Below, piece after piece: positions 35,950-45,172 of a stretch of DNA of 64,000 nucleotides (positions within the stretch are counted from its first letter, which is position 1; the number at the start of each line of letters is the position of its first letter). Source of the DNA: Sphingomonadales bacterium (GTDB lineage Bacteria; Pseudomonadota; Alphaproteobacteria; Sphingomonadales; Kordiimonadaceae); assembly GCA_011088215.1 (NCBI GenBank), contig JAALKD010000002.1:1-64000 (forward strand), given 5' to 3'. Under the pieces are notes generated by a model. It had not been told where the DNA came from and did no database searches. It was given only the letters and a program-made list of their open reading frames with translations. The position numbers and the translations under genes are program-made.

Positions 35950-36533
35950 TCAACCCATCTCCGCGGCGTTGGTAATAATTTTTCCAACAATGCCGTAGTC
36001 AAGCGCATCCTTGCACTCAAGCCAAAAATCGCGATCTACATCTGCAGTCACTTTCTTAACTGATGACCTGTTGCCTCGGCAAAAATTTTGTTAAGTCGCG
36101 CCCGCATTTTAACTATTTCCTGTGCAGCAATATCGATGTTCGTTGCATCACCGCGCACACCGCCACTTGGTTGATGCAATAGGAAACGAGTGTTGGGCAA
36201 CGCAAAACGATTTTCCTTCTTGGCTGCCACGTAAATAAGCGCGCCAGCGCTAGCAACCCAACCGGTTCCCAGCATTTTAACCTCAGGTTCAATGAACTTG
36301 ATTGTATCATGGATCATGTCACCGGATTCCACATGGCCGCCAGGAGACGACACAATCACTGTGATCGAATCGCTGGACACATGGGCCATAGCCATCAATC
36401 GCGCGCATACGTCGCGTGCAACATCCTGATTGATTTCGCCAGTAATGAATATCTTACGGGCGTCAAACAACACTTTTTGAATTTGCTCGTTGCCGAATTT
36501 TTCTTTTTCTGTGTTGCTTTCTTCATTATTCAT
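35950..36533 (-). pseudogene. ClpP-like serine protease, frameshifted near the C-terminus
   Basis: The protein matches Clp protease proteolytic subunits: SSPGGHVESGDMIHDTI, the catalytic serine in GWVASAGALIYVAA and histidine in RFLLHQPSGG. At about 36058-36060 one base is missing, so translation ends at 36048 after GHQLRK. In the next frame the sequence continues for about 35 codons with KVTADVDRDFWLECKDALDYGIVGKIIT and stops at 35950. The lost part holds the aspartate of the triad (DALDYG), so the truncated product should be inactive. Start taken as ATG at 36533, 7 bp after AAGGA. It is not close to a clpX or clpA. Confidence 0.8.
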
Positions 36534-36554
36534 AGTGGATTCCTTGTCCAAAAG

Positions 36555-37683
36555 TTACTCAATATCTTTTACTTCGCCGCCTTCGCCGTGCACGCGCGCT
36601 GCAAGGGCGGCGGCCATAAACAGGTCCAGGTCACCATCCAAAACCTTGTCAGGTTGTCCCGATTCCTCGCCGGTGCGCAAATCTTTCACCATTTGATAAG
36701 GCTGCAGGACATACGAGCGAATCTGGTGACCCCAACCGATGTCTGTTTTCTGCGCATTGACAGCATTTGCCTCATCTTCACGCCGCCGCAGTTCTGCCTC
36801 ATACAGCCGTGCTTTCAACATGCTCATGGCCTCGGCTCTGTTCTTATGCTGCGAGCGCTGGTTCTGGCACTGCACAACAATGCCTGATGGCTGGTGGGTA
36901 ATACGAACCGCGCTATCAGTTGTATTCACATGCTGGCCGCCCGCGCCCGAAGCCCGGTAAGTATCCACCTTCAATTCGCTTTCGTTGATATCAATATCAA
37001 TCGAATCGTCGATAACCGGATATATCCAAACCGAAGCAAAGCTGGTGTGCCTACGCGCATTCGAATCGTAAGGTGAAATGCGCACCAAACGGTGCACGCC
37101 GGATTCGGTCTTCAACCAGCCATATGCATCTTCACCCTTCACTTGGATAGTCGCAGATTTGATACCCGCTTCCTCGCCCGGCATATACTGTATCGTATCT
37201 GCCTTAAACCCTCGGCGCTCGGCCCAGCGCACATACATGCGCAGCAGCATGTTTGCCCAGTCCTGGCTTTCCGTGCCGCCCGCACCCGAGTGGATTTCAA
37301 CATAAGTATCGTTGCCGTCGGCTTCGCCTGAGAGAAGCGCTTGTAGTTCAGCTTCCTTGGCTTTGCCGCCCAAAGACAAAAGCTGTTCAACAGCATCATC
37401 TTCCATGTCACTGTCGCCGTCTAGTTCGGCCAACTCCATAATTTCCAGTGTATCCGACAGGTCGGTTTCGATCATGCTAACAGCCTTGATCGCGCCGTCC
37501 AGTTTGGTGCGCTCGCGCATCAATTTCTGGGCGTTGGCAGGATTACTCCACAGGTCTGGGTCTTCGGCCAGAGCATTCAGCTCTTCCAGCCGCAAATTGG
37601 CTTTGTCCCAGTCAAAGATGCCTCCTCAGCAGCGCCATTGACTGTTGAAGTTGGTCCACGGCTGCCTGAGCTTCCGCACGCAT
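36555..37683 (-). CDS. prfB: Peptide chain release factor 2 (programmed +1 frameshift)
   Basis: RF2 ends translation at UGA and UAA. The gene is read in two parts: 37683-37615 (23 codons, [23 protein letters not shown]), then after skipping one T at 37614, from 37613 down to the stop at 36555, about 375 residues in all. The second part holds the GGQ motif in [16 protein letters not shown]. The decoding tripeptide is SPY ([12 protein letters not shown]) where E. coli has SPF. The shift lets RF2 control its own level: abundant RF2 stops at the in-frame UGA, scarce RF2 lets the ribosome slip. Followed on the same strand by the ClpP-like gene and preceded by mrcA. Confidence 0.93.
37611..37626 (-). 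promoter_or_regulatory. prfB +1 frameshift site
   Basis: On the minus strand the sequence reads AGGAGG-CAT-CTT-TGA-C. The CTT-TGA-C slip site is identical to the canonical one in E. coli, and the Shine-Dalgarno-like AGGAGG lies 3 bases upstream of the CTT, the spacing known to push the ribosome forward. The zero frame ends at the TGA at 37614-37612. Confidence 0.93.
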
Positions 37684-37736
37684 ACGCACGTTCCTTTAAA
37701 AATGCCGGATTGCTGGCACTGCTTTTCGAACAAAAG

Positions 37737-40283
37737 TCAGTAGATGCCACCGGTACCTTTTCTAATTGAACTCTTGGTTTTACCGATTGGGAGCGAGCCG
37801 TCAAGCACTGCGAGTTGACCGCTTCTGGGTTCGGTGCCCGGTTTAAAGGCTTCGAGTATGATTTTGGCGTCGCCTGCGCTGGCTGGTTCGCCGGTTTCAG
37901 CATTAACCCTTACCAGTCTGATGCCAGTCGGCGTGCGGAATGGAACGCCGGGCTGGCCTCGAAGTGCATCGCGCATAAAATCGCGAAATACCGGCACGGC
38001 AACACTTGAACCTTCTTCACCGCGGCCCAGCGAGCGGGGCCGATCAAAGCCGGTGAAAACACCGACAACAAGGTCCGGCGAAAAGCCAACAAACCACGCG
38101 TCGTGCTCTTCGTTAGTAGTGCCTGTTTTTCCGGCCAGCGGTTTACCAATTGCACGAATTTTTCTACCGGTGCCGTTTTCGACCACGCCTTGCATCATAG
38201 AAACCAGCTGATAAGCCGTTAGCGTGTCCAATATTTGATCACGGTCATCTGGCACCGGGGGCTCGCTCGATGCTAATTCCCAATTTAGTTCGCAAGCACC
38301 ACAAATCCGCTCGTCGTGGCTAAAAATGGTGTGCCCGCGTCTATCTTGAATTCGGTCGATCAGAGCCGGTTTAATTTTCTTACCACCATTGACAATCATG
38401 CCGTAAGCCGCCGTTAGCTTCAGTAGGGAGACTTCACCCGCACCAAGACTGGCAGCAAGCGAAGGCTCCATATTTTCATGCAGTTCAAATCTCTTGGCAT
38501 AATCGAGAATTGTCCCCATGCCCAAATGCTGCGCCAAACGCACGGTCATCAGATTGCGAGATTTCTCAATACCCAACCTGAGTGTGCTGGGGCCATAAAA
38601 CTTTTCGGTGCTGTTTTTTGGTTTCCATTTACCAAGGCCCTGACCCTGGTCAATCACAAAGGGCGCATCCAGCACCAGGCTGGAGGGCGTGAAATCACGG
38701 TCCAGACCAGCCGCATAAACAAAAGGCTTGAATGCAGAACCCGGCTGACGCTGGGCTTGGGTCGCCCGGTTATATTCGCTTGCCGCGTAATCGTAACCGC
38801 CCGCCATAGCCAAGGTACGGCCTGTATGTGGGTCCATCGCCACCAATGCACCTTGTATTGCGGGAATTTGCCTTAAGCCGAAATTTGTAAAATTGGTGAC
38901 TTCTGTGCCATCGGTATCATAAAAATCTGTAAGTGTTGTTGGCTCGCCCTTTGTCAACGCCTCTACAGCAATGACATCACCCATGGATAACACTTCGCCC
39001 ATGTCTTTGACCTTAGGCCCTAGTCGCTCCCCACTACGCCAGGCACGTGCCCATGCCACTTCGGCAAAAGGAACAAATCCGTAGCCGCCTGTTTTCAGGC
39101 CAACAACTGCTCCTTCGGCCCGCACTTCATGGACAACGGCATGCAGCCATGTTGGTTCACCGAGCGGGGTTTTAATTGCGGCCAAACGTTGCTGCCACAC
39201 ATTATCAACATCCAACCGGCCTATAGGGCCGCGCCATCCATGGCGACGGTCATAAGCGATCAGTCCACCGCGCAGCGTGCGTTCTGCAATGGCCTGAAGA
39301 CGGGGCTCCAACGATGTGCGTACCGATAAGCCACCCTCATAGAGAGATTTGGAGCCGTACATGCGCCCCACCCGACGGCGAACTTCCTCAGCAAAATAAC
39401 CAGCTTCAAAGCGCGCGTCGCCACCACGTTTACGCATAACAATCTCGCGCGTGGCTGCTTCCTGATATGTCTTTTCGTCAATGTGTCCCAGTATATTCAT
39501 ACGAGACAGAACCCAATTCCGACGCCCCATCGCTCGTTCGCGGTGTCGTACAGGGTGATAATTATTGGGCGCTTTCGGCAGCGCCGCCAGAAAAGCCATT
39601 TCATCGACTGTGAGTTCATTTAGTGACTTATTAAAATAATTCAGAGACGCCGCGGCCACTCCGTAGGACCGATTACCAAAATAAATCTCATTAAGATACA
39701 GCTCCAGAATTCGGTCTTTGGAGAAAGCCCGTTCAATCCGGAGCGTAAGGATCATTTCCTTGATCTTGCGGTCAAGCCGCTGATCAAGCGTCAACAAGAA
39801 GTTGCGTGCGGTTTGTTGAGTGATGGTTGAACCGCCCTGCAGTGGTCGGCCTTGGATAACATTTAGCACATTTCGAATGTTTCCGCGTACCATGCCCATG
39901 TAATCAAGGCCGGAATGCTCATAAAAGTTCTTGTCTTCAGCAGACAGAAACGCATTGATCAACTGCTGGGGGATAGCGTTGATTGGCACGAAAAGCCGCT
40001 GTTCTTTGGCAAACTCAGTCAGCAGGCTACCATCACCGGCATGAATACGGGTAACTACCGACGGTTCATAGTTAGCTAGCTGGCGATAATCCGGCAGGTC
40101 GCGCCCGTAATGAATGATTGCCCAGAACACAACGCCCACAACAAGCACGACGCCGACGGCACCTGATATCAGGGTGAATTTAACCAGCCGTCGCCAGAGT
40201 GGTTTTTTTCCCGCTTTAGCGGCCTGATTGGCGGCTTTTCCCTCTTTGAGGTCAGCAACTTTTTTCCGGGTCTTTTCTGTCAT
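37737..40283 (-). CDS. mrcA: Penicillin-binding protein 1A
   Basis: A bifunctional class A PBP that polymerises glycan strands and cross-links peptides. The 848-residue protein has a lysine-rich cytoplasmic start, one membrane helix (about residues 35-57), a GT51 glycosyltransferase domain with FLSAEDKNFYEHSG, GGSTITQQTARN and RIERAFSKDRILELYLNEIYFG, and a transpeptidase domain with SxxK (GSAFK), SRN and KTGTT. Length is normal. It is upstream of prfB and downstream of the amidase gene on the same strand, a set of envelope genes that is often together. Confidence 0.95.
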   Translation of the reverse strand: MTEKTRKKVADLKEGKAANQAAKAGKKPLWRRLVKFTLISGAVGVVLVVGVVFWAIIHYGRDLPDYRQLANYEPSVVTRIHAGDGSLLTEFAKEQRLFVPINAIPQQLINAFLSAEDKNFYEHSGLDYMGMVRGNIRNVLNVIQGRPLQGGSTITQQTARNFLLTLDQRLDRKIKEMILTLRIERAFSKDRILELYLNEIYFGNRSYGVAAASLNYFNKSLNELTVDEMAFLAALPKAPNNYHPVRHRERAMGRRNWVLSRMNILGHIDEKTYQEAATREIVMRKRGGDARFEAGYFAEEVRRRVGRMYGSKSLYEGGLSVRTSLEPRLQAIAERTLRGGLIAYDRRHGWRGPIGRLDVDNVWQQRLAAIKTPLGEPTWLHAVVHEVRAEGAVVGLKTGGYGFVPFAEVAWARAWRSGERLGPKVKDMGEVLSMGDVIAVEALTKGEPTTLTDFYDTDGTEVTNFTNFGLRQIPAIQGALVAMDPHTGRTLAMAGGYDYAASEYNRATQAQRQPGSAFKPFVYAAGLDRDFTPSSLVLDAPFVIDQGQGLGKWKPKNSTEKFYGPSTLRLGIEKSRNLMTVRLAQHLGMGTILDYAKRFELHENMEPSLAASLGAGEVSLLKLTAAYGMIVNGGKKIKPALIDRIQDRRGHTIFSHDERICGACELNWELASSEPPVPDDRDQILDTLTAYQLVSMMQGVVENGTGRKIRAIGKPLAGKTGTTNEEHDAWFVGFSPDLVVGVFTGFDRPRSLGRGEEGSSVAVPVFRDFMRDALRGQPGVPFRTPTGIRLVRVNAETGEPASAGDAKIILEAFKPGTEPRSGQLAVLDGSLPIGKTKSSIRKGTGGIY

Positions 40284-40436
40284 TTAAAAAGAATCTCAAA
40301 AATACAATCAAACATCGAGCCAGTTTTAAGCTTCGGCCGCACCTATGCCACTTTATTACATGCCAAGCAAATGTGTTCCAGATATGGCAAGCCGACATTG
40401 CAAAACGATAAAGTCATTAGCGGCAACGTTAAGTAA

Positions 40437-41672
40437 TCAGCGTCCTTGTCCGACGATTTTTGAAAAATATTGATCAATAGCCCTGCGAGTAGATTGGGCG
40501 ATCAACGCTTGGCCTTTTTTGCTGTTAAAAAACCGGGCATTGGTAAGATTGGTCAAATAACCAACTTCGAGCAAAACCGATGGCACGTCCGGTGCTTTCA
40601 ACACGCCTAAATTTGCATAGCGGTGAGCCCGGTCCAGCATAGGAACACTGCCGCCCATCTCCGCAACCAACAATTCCGCAAATTGCGCGGAGTAATTCAT
40701 GGTTTCTCGCTGCGCCAAATCGATCAATATCCCGGATACCTCATCTTCAACAACGTCCAAATTAACCCCTGCAAGCACATCGGATTTATTCTCTCGCGCC
40801 GCCAGCCTCTCCGCTTCTTTATCTGAGGCTGTTTCTGACAGGTTATAAACACTGCCGCCTTTCACTCGCGGATTGTTAATCGAATCTGCATGAATACTGA
40901 TAAAAAGGTCGGCGTTATGCCGGCGCGCAATGCGAAAACGCTCCCGCACTTTATGAAAAATATCCCGATCTCGCGTTAAATGCACCTCATAGCGGCCAGA
41001 TTTATTCAGCTCATCACGAATGGCACGAGCAATTTTTAGGGTGATGACCTTTTCATGAACGCCAATCGCACCCAGGTTGCCAGGGTCAATGCCGCCGTGG
41101 CCAGGGTCTAGAACGATTATATGCTTACCGTCTTTGCGGCGCGAATTGGAAACCGCTGGCCCCTTCTCAACTTTGGCAGCATACCGACTACGTTGGGGCT
41201 TCGACGAGGCAACAGCGGCTATAAACTCGGTCCTATTTGATGGTTTGATATCAACGACATAACGCTTCCCCTTGCCACTTGTAGCAGGCAAACTAAATGC
41301 ATTGGATACGATGGCCGGACTTTTCAGGTCCAGAACAATGCGATAGGTGCCGCCAGTGAACAACCCGTGCCTATAACCTTCCACCAACCCCGTAGAACGT
41401 ACAGCATCACCGCCACGCCAGTTAACCTCTGGCAAATCGATAACTATTCTGTATGGGTCAGCCAGCAGGAAAATTGCTGGCTTGGTATCGCCGGACAGCT
41501 CGATCACAAATCGTGTTGTATCGCCGTTCTGCCCGAAGCGAACGCCCGAAACGTCGCCCGATGCATAAACAGGGACAGGCGCGGTCATAACAAGCGCAAT
41601 GCAGCACAAAGCCAGCATTGCCGAGAAACCTAAAAATCTCGATTTTCGATCCATCAAAAAACTTCGATCCAT
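40437..41672 (-). CDS. N-acetylmuramoyl-L-alanine amidase with AMIN domain
   Basis: AmiC-type enzyme that removes stem peptides from septal peptidoglycan during cell separation. The protein has a signal peptide (cleavage after VPVYASG), an AMIN domain around residues 40-140 (VSGVRFGQNGDTTRFVIELSG) and an amidase_3 domain with the zinc ligands in LDPGHGGIDPGN, GVHEK and ISIHADS and the catalytic glutamate in LLEVGYLTN. ATG codons at 41672 and 41654 lie in a short direct repeat (ATGGATCGAA); I kept the first. Divergent from rne. Confidence 0.93.
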   Translation of the reverse strand: MDRSFLMDRKSRFLGFSAMLALCCIALVMTAPVPVYASGDVSGVRFGQNGDTTRFVIELSGDTKPAIFLLADPYRIVIDLPEVNWRGGDAVRSTGLVEGYRHGLFTGGTYRIVLDLKSPAIVSNAFSLPATSGKGKRYVVDIKPSNRTEFIAAVASSKPQRSRYAAKVEKGPAVSNSRRKDGKHIIVLDPGHGGIDPGNLGAIGVHEKVITLKIARAIRDELNKSGRYEVHLTRDRDIFHKVRERFRIARRHNADLFISIHADSINNPRVKGGSVYNLSETASDKEAERLAARENKSDVLAGVNLDVVEDEVSGILIDLAQRETMNYSAQFAELLVAEMGGSVPMLDRAHRYANLGVLKAPDVPSVLLEVGYLTNLTNARFFNSKKGQALIAQSTRRAIDQYFSKIVGQGR

Positions 41673-42200
41673 CTGAGCCTATGATAACTGCGGCTTTAAC
41701 ACATCCATCTATCGCACAAAAATACTAAATAGCTGATTAACCAATCTCAAGGAAAACCAACAGTCTTCAATAAATATTATTAAGCCTGTCAAAGACTTTA
41801 CCGCCAAATACGCATTGAAATATGGCAATAAATAAATCGTTTGTAATAAATTCATTAGTTCATTAAGTTGTGCCTGTGAGTTTACCGACTTGCCGCAAAA
41901 CAGGCGGCGGGTCATGGCCTTACCGAAACAAAGAAGCCTGCGACCGAAGAAGATGTCGCGCTTATCCGGTAGAGCCCAAAAAGGACAAGAACAGGCAATG
42001 GCCAACAGGCTTTGCGCATTTTTTATAACATTTGTAATCCGTCTGAAATCATTTGGGCGGATCTGTTTACATATGTTGTACCCCACATTGGGGCTTGCCT
42101 TCTCCACATCTGAAAAATCTTTTAAATCACCGGTATTCGCCAGCGCCCCCCTCAGTCGAGGGTGTGAGACAACGCGGCGAGCCGTTCGGAGTATAGTTAT
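41673..42200 (+). promoter_or_regulatory. amiC-rne intergenic region, probable long RNase E leader
   Basis: No believable gene lies in these 528 bp. The part next to rne is GC-rich and can form several short stems, such as GCGAC/GTCGC (about 41939-41958) and CCCTC-AGTC-GAGGG before the start. The distal half is AT-rich, as expected for promoters of the two divergent genes. In E. coli and other bacteria a long rne 5' UTR mediates feedback control by RNase E (established); that this leader does so is inference. Confidence 0.4.
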
Positions 42201-44654
42201 ATGTCGACTAGAATGCTTATCGACGCGCGTCATCCTGAGGAGACGCGGGTCACAGTTGTTAAGGGAAGCCGCGTAGAGGAATTTGACTACGAATCTGCTA
42301 CAAAACGTCCCCTTAAAGGCAATATTTATCTTGCGCGGGTAACCCGCGTTGAACCGTCATTGCAAGCAGCCTTCGTGGAATATGGCGGCAATCGCCACGG
42401 TTTCCTGGCCTTCAGTGAAATCCACCCTGACTACTATCAAATTCCCGTAGAAGACCGCCGTGAGTTGATCGAGGCTGAAACCAAGGCTGCCCTTGAGCGG
42501 TCTCAGGAAATTGATGCCAAAATAGAACAAGAAGCTGAAGAAGCTGAGAAAAAGAAAAAGTCACGCCGTGGCCGCCGATCAAAAAAATCGGAAGACCAAA
42601 GTGATGCATCCAGTGAAAATAAAAGCGAAGATGCCAAGGATTCGGACGCCACTGCCGATAACGACGGCGAGACAAAATCCGAGGGTCAGGCGTCGTCTGA
42701 CGAAAAGCCAGGCACTACCAAATCAGACGATACAGAACTAGGGCCCTCGGAAAAAGACACTGTTTCCGGCACTTCTAAAGCCGCCGAAGCGAACGAGACA
42801 AGCGATGACGACGAAAGCGACAATGCCGCCAAGGACAGCGATGAAGCAGAAACAGACGAAGAAATCGCTGAAGCTGCTGCTCGCCGCCATGCGCTGCGCG
42901 CGCTGAAGCGCCGCTACAGCATTCAAGAAGTTATCAAACGTCGTCAGGTTCTGCTGGTACAAGTTGTCAAGGAAGAGCGCGGCAACAAGGGTGCCGCCCT
43001 CACTACATACATGTCGCTGGCGGGTCGTTACTGCGTTTTGATGCCTAACAGCACCCATTCTGGCGGCATTAGCCGGAAAATTTCTAACGCATCTGATCGT
43101 AGAAACCTGAAGAAAATTATCTCGTCGCTGGAAATCCCCGATGAGATGGGCTTGATTGTTCGAACGGCGGGCATGGAGCGAACAAAAACCGAAATAAAAC
43201 GCGATTTTGATTATCTTGTTCGCCTGTGGAGCGGCATTCGCGATCTAACGCTGAATTCGGTAGCGCCGTCACTTGTCTACGAAGAAGGCAACCTGATCAA
43301 ACGCACAATTCGAGACCTTTATACCCGCGATATTGACGAAATTCAGGTCGAGGGTGAAGAAGGCTACAAATCGGCAAAAGAATTTATGAAGATGCTGATG
43401 CCAAGCCACGCCAAAAAGGTGCAGCATTACACTGACCCAATCCCCCTATTCCATCGCTATCAGGTAGAGAATCACCTGGAGGCCATGTACCAGCCAGTGG
43501 TGCAGCTGCGCTCGGGTGGGTATATCGTGATCAACCCTACCGAAGCATTGATTTCTATCGATGTGAACTCGGGCCGGGCGACAAAAGAACACAATATTGA
43601 AGAGACGGCGGTCAAAACCAACCTTGAAGCCGCTGAAGAAGTTGCACGCCAACTTCGCCTTCGCGATTTAGCCGGACTGGTGGTTATCGACTTTATCGAT
43701 ATGGAAGAGCGCTCCAATAACCGTTCCGTTGAACGCCGCATGAAAGATGTCTTGAAGTCCGATCGCGCCCGCATTCAGGTTGGTCGCATATCAAGCTTTG
43801 GTCTGATGGAAATGTCACGCCAACGTTTGCGGTCCAACCTGCAGGAAATGTCGATGGAAACCTGCGCAACATGCGCAGGCACCGGCATTGTACGATCGGT
43901 GGAATCGGCAGCTCTTATGGCACTTCGCCAATTGGAAGAAGAATGCATCAGGGGCCGAAGTTCAGTTGTCCGCGTTGCAGCCTGCTCGGACGTTGCAGTT
44001 TATCTGCTCAACAAGAAGCGTAATATTTTAACCGGTTACGAAAATAAATACGGCATTGAAATCGAGATTTTGGCCCAACCTTCCATGGGACCTTCTGACC
44101 TTGAATTGACCTATGAAGCTGGCAGCGGCAAGCCAACATCAACGGACAATGTGGTCAAGCCTGATACTCAAGTATCGGATATGCCCACACCCGAACCCGT
44201 TGAAGCACGCTCGCCGTCAAACAATGACGATGACAAGCCGCAGCGAACACGTAGACGCCTTAGACGCAGGCGGCGCGGTGGAGATGACAATCAGGAAACA
44301 ACGGCCTCAGGAACTGAAGCTAACAGCAAAGCCGCCAGTGACAGCAATGGTACGACTGATAGTAACAATGCAGCGGCAGCCGATGGCGAAGGCCAAGAAC
44401 GCAGACCTCGGCGTCGGCGCGGCAGCCGTGGCGGCAGGCGTCGGCCGGACCGCAATCGTGACAACACCGAACAAACAGCGCCGGCGGCGGATAGCGGCGC
44501 TACTGATACGGCAAAAGAGCAAAACGCCCAGCCATCGCAAAATGAGGACGGTGAAGAAAAACCGCGCACAAGGCGTAGGCGTGTTCGCAAGTCAGACGAT
44601 GGTGGTACATCCGAAACAGCGGCAGCGGACGCACCAACTAACACAACCACATAG
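42201..44654 (+). CDS. rne: Ribonuclease E, with an in-frame amber stop in the C-terminal tail
   Basis: RNase E starts mRNA decay and processes rRNA and tRNA precursors, and its tail holds the degradosome. The 817-residue product begins MSTRMLIDARHPEETRV. Its S1 domain is split by an acidic, lysine-containing insert (residues ~110-225), common in Alphaproteobacteria, then the catalytic core with SIDVNSGRATKEHN and VVIDFIDMEE holds the metal aspartates, and CATCAG is the zinc link. The tail is disordered and Arg-rich (RRRLRRRRRGG). After the TAG at 44652 the same frame continues 110 codons to the TAA at 44985 and ends PKRKGWWQRNFG, the conserved alphaproteobacterial RNase E end. So a CAG-to-TAG type change probably cuts off the tail; the catalytic part is complete. 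Confidence 0.93.
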   Translation: MSTRMLIDARHPEETRVTVVKGSRVEEFDYESATKRPLKGNIYLARVTRVEPSLQAAFVEYGGNRHGFLAFSEIHPDYYQIPVEDRRELIEAETKAALERSQEIDAKIEQEAEEAEKKKKSRRGRRSKKSEDQSDASSENKSEDAKDSDATADNDGETKSEGQASSDEKPGTTKSDDTELGPSEKDTVSGTSKAAEANETSDDDESDNAAKDSDEAETDEEIAEAAARRHALRALKRRYSIQEVIKRRQVLLVQVVKEERGNKGAALTTYMSLAGRYCVLMPNSTHSGGISRKISNASDRRNLKKIISSLEIPDEMGLIVRTAGMERTKTEIKRDFDYLVRLWSGIRDLTLNSVAPSLVYEEGNLIKRTIRDLYTRDIDEIQVEGEEGYKSAKEFMKMLMPSHAKKVQHYTDPIPLFHRYQVENHLEAMYQPVVQLRSGGYIVINPTEALISIDVNSGRATKEHNIEETAVKTNLEAAEEVARQLRLRDLAGLVVIDFIDMEERSNNRSVERRMKDVLKSDRARIQVGRISSFGLMEMSRQRLRSNLQEMSMETCATCAGTGIVRSVESAALMALRQLEEECIRGRSSVVRVAACSDVAVYLLNKKRNILTGYENKYGIEIEILAQPSMGPSDLELTYEAGSGKPTSTDNVVKPDTQVSDMPTPEPVEARSPSNNDDDKPQRTRRRLRRRRRGGDDNQETTASGTEANSKAASDSNGTTDSNNAAAADGEGQERRPRRRRGSRGGRRRPDRNRDNTEQTAPAADSGATDTAKEQNAQPSQNEDGEEKPRTRRRRVRKSDDGGTSETAAADAPTNTTT

Positions 44655-45012
44655 CAAGCAGCGGATAAAGACACAGCAAAGCCACGCCGTGGCCGCCGCA
44701 AAAAAACTGACGCAACTGAAACCAGCGGCGATAATTCTGAGACGGCTTCAGTTGTAGCCTCCGACGAGGAGAAAAAGCCTCGTCGCAGTCGCAAATCGAC
44801 CGAAGGCGCAGATGCAAATACAGAAAACGCAGAAGCTGAAACTGGTAAAGATGCAGCGAGTGCACCAAAAGCCGCGGCGGCCCCTGCCCCGGTGAAGAAG
44901 CAAGCGCCGACACCACCGGCTGAGAATGCAGGCGGCGGTGATGACCAGCCAAAACGCAAAGGTTGGTGGCAACGAAACTTCGGTTAACGGACCAGCAGTC
45001 AATGATCATAGA

Positions 45013-45042
45013 AAAGCGGCGATGTCACATCGTCGCTTTTTT
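45013..45042 (+). terminator. Intrinsic terminator after rne
   Basis: A 12-bp stem with one G-T wobble (AAAGCGGCGATG / CATCGTCGCTTT) around the loop TCA is followed by a T run. It lies 26 bp after the TAA at 44985 and over 350 bp after the amber codon at 44652, which supports 44987 as the original gene end. Confidence 0.88.
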
Positions 45043-45172
45043 AGTTTGTAACGGCTGCGCCGCGAAGGAAAATTCACAGAATTACCGTATTTTCATCACA
45101 AGTTAGTTAAGCGATATTCATTGACGGTTAAGCCAGCAGAGCATAGCTTTCCTGCAACTTTGGAGCAGTTCT

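Noticed and set aside
37611-37626. prfB frameshift as a sequencing error like the others
   Set aside because: The site is the exact known recoding signal with its upstream AGGAGG, so it is programmed.
41709-42233. Long antisense frame of 174 codons in the rne leader
   Set aside because: Cysteine- and leucine-rich without any domain, signal or ribosome site; runs into rne.
9044-44654. Reassigned stop codons (alternative genetic code) to explain in-frame TAA and TAG
   Set aside because: Dozens of intact genes in the window end normally at TAA, TAG or TGA, and the in-frame stops are single cases.
44291-44959. 222-codon antisense frame opposite the rne tail
   Set aside because: It mirrors the biased codons of the Arg/Glu/Ala-rich tail, giving Ser/Ala/Phe repeats with no family.
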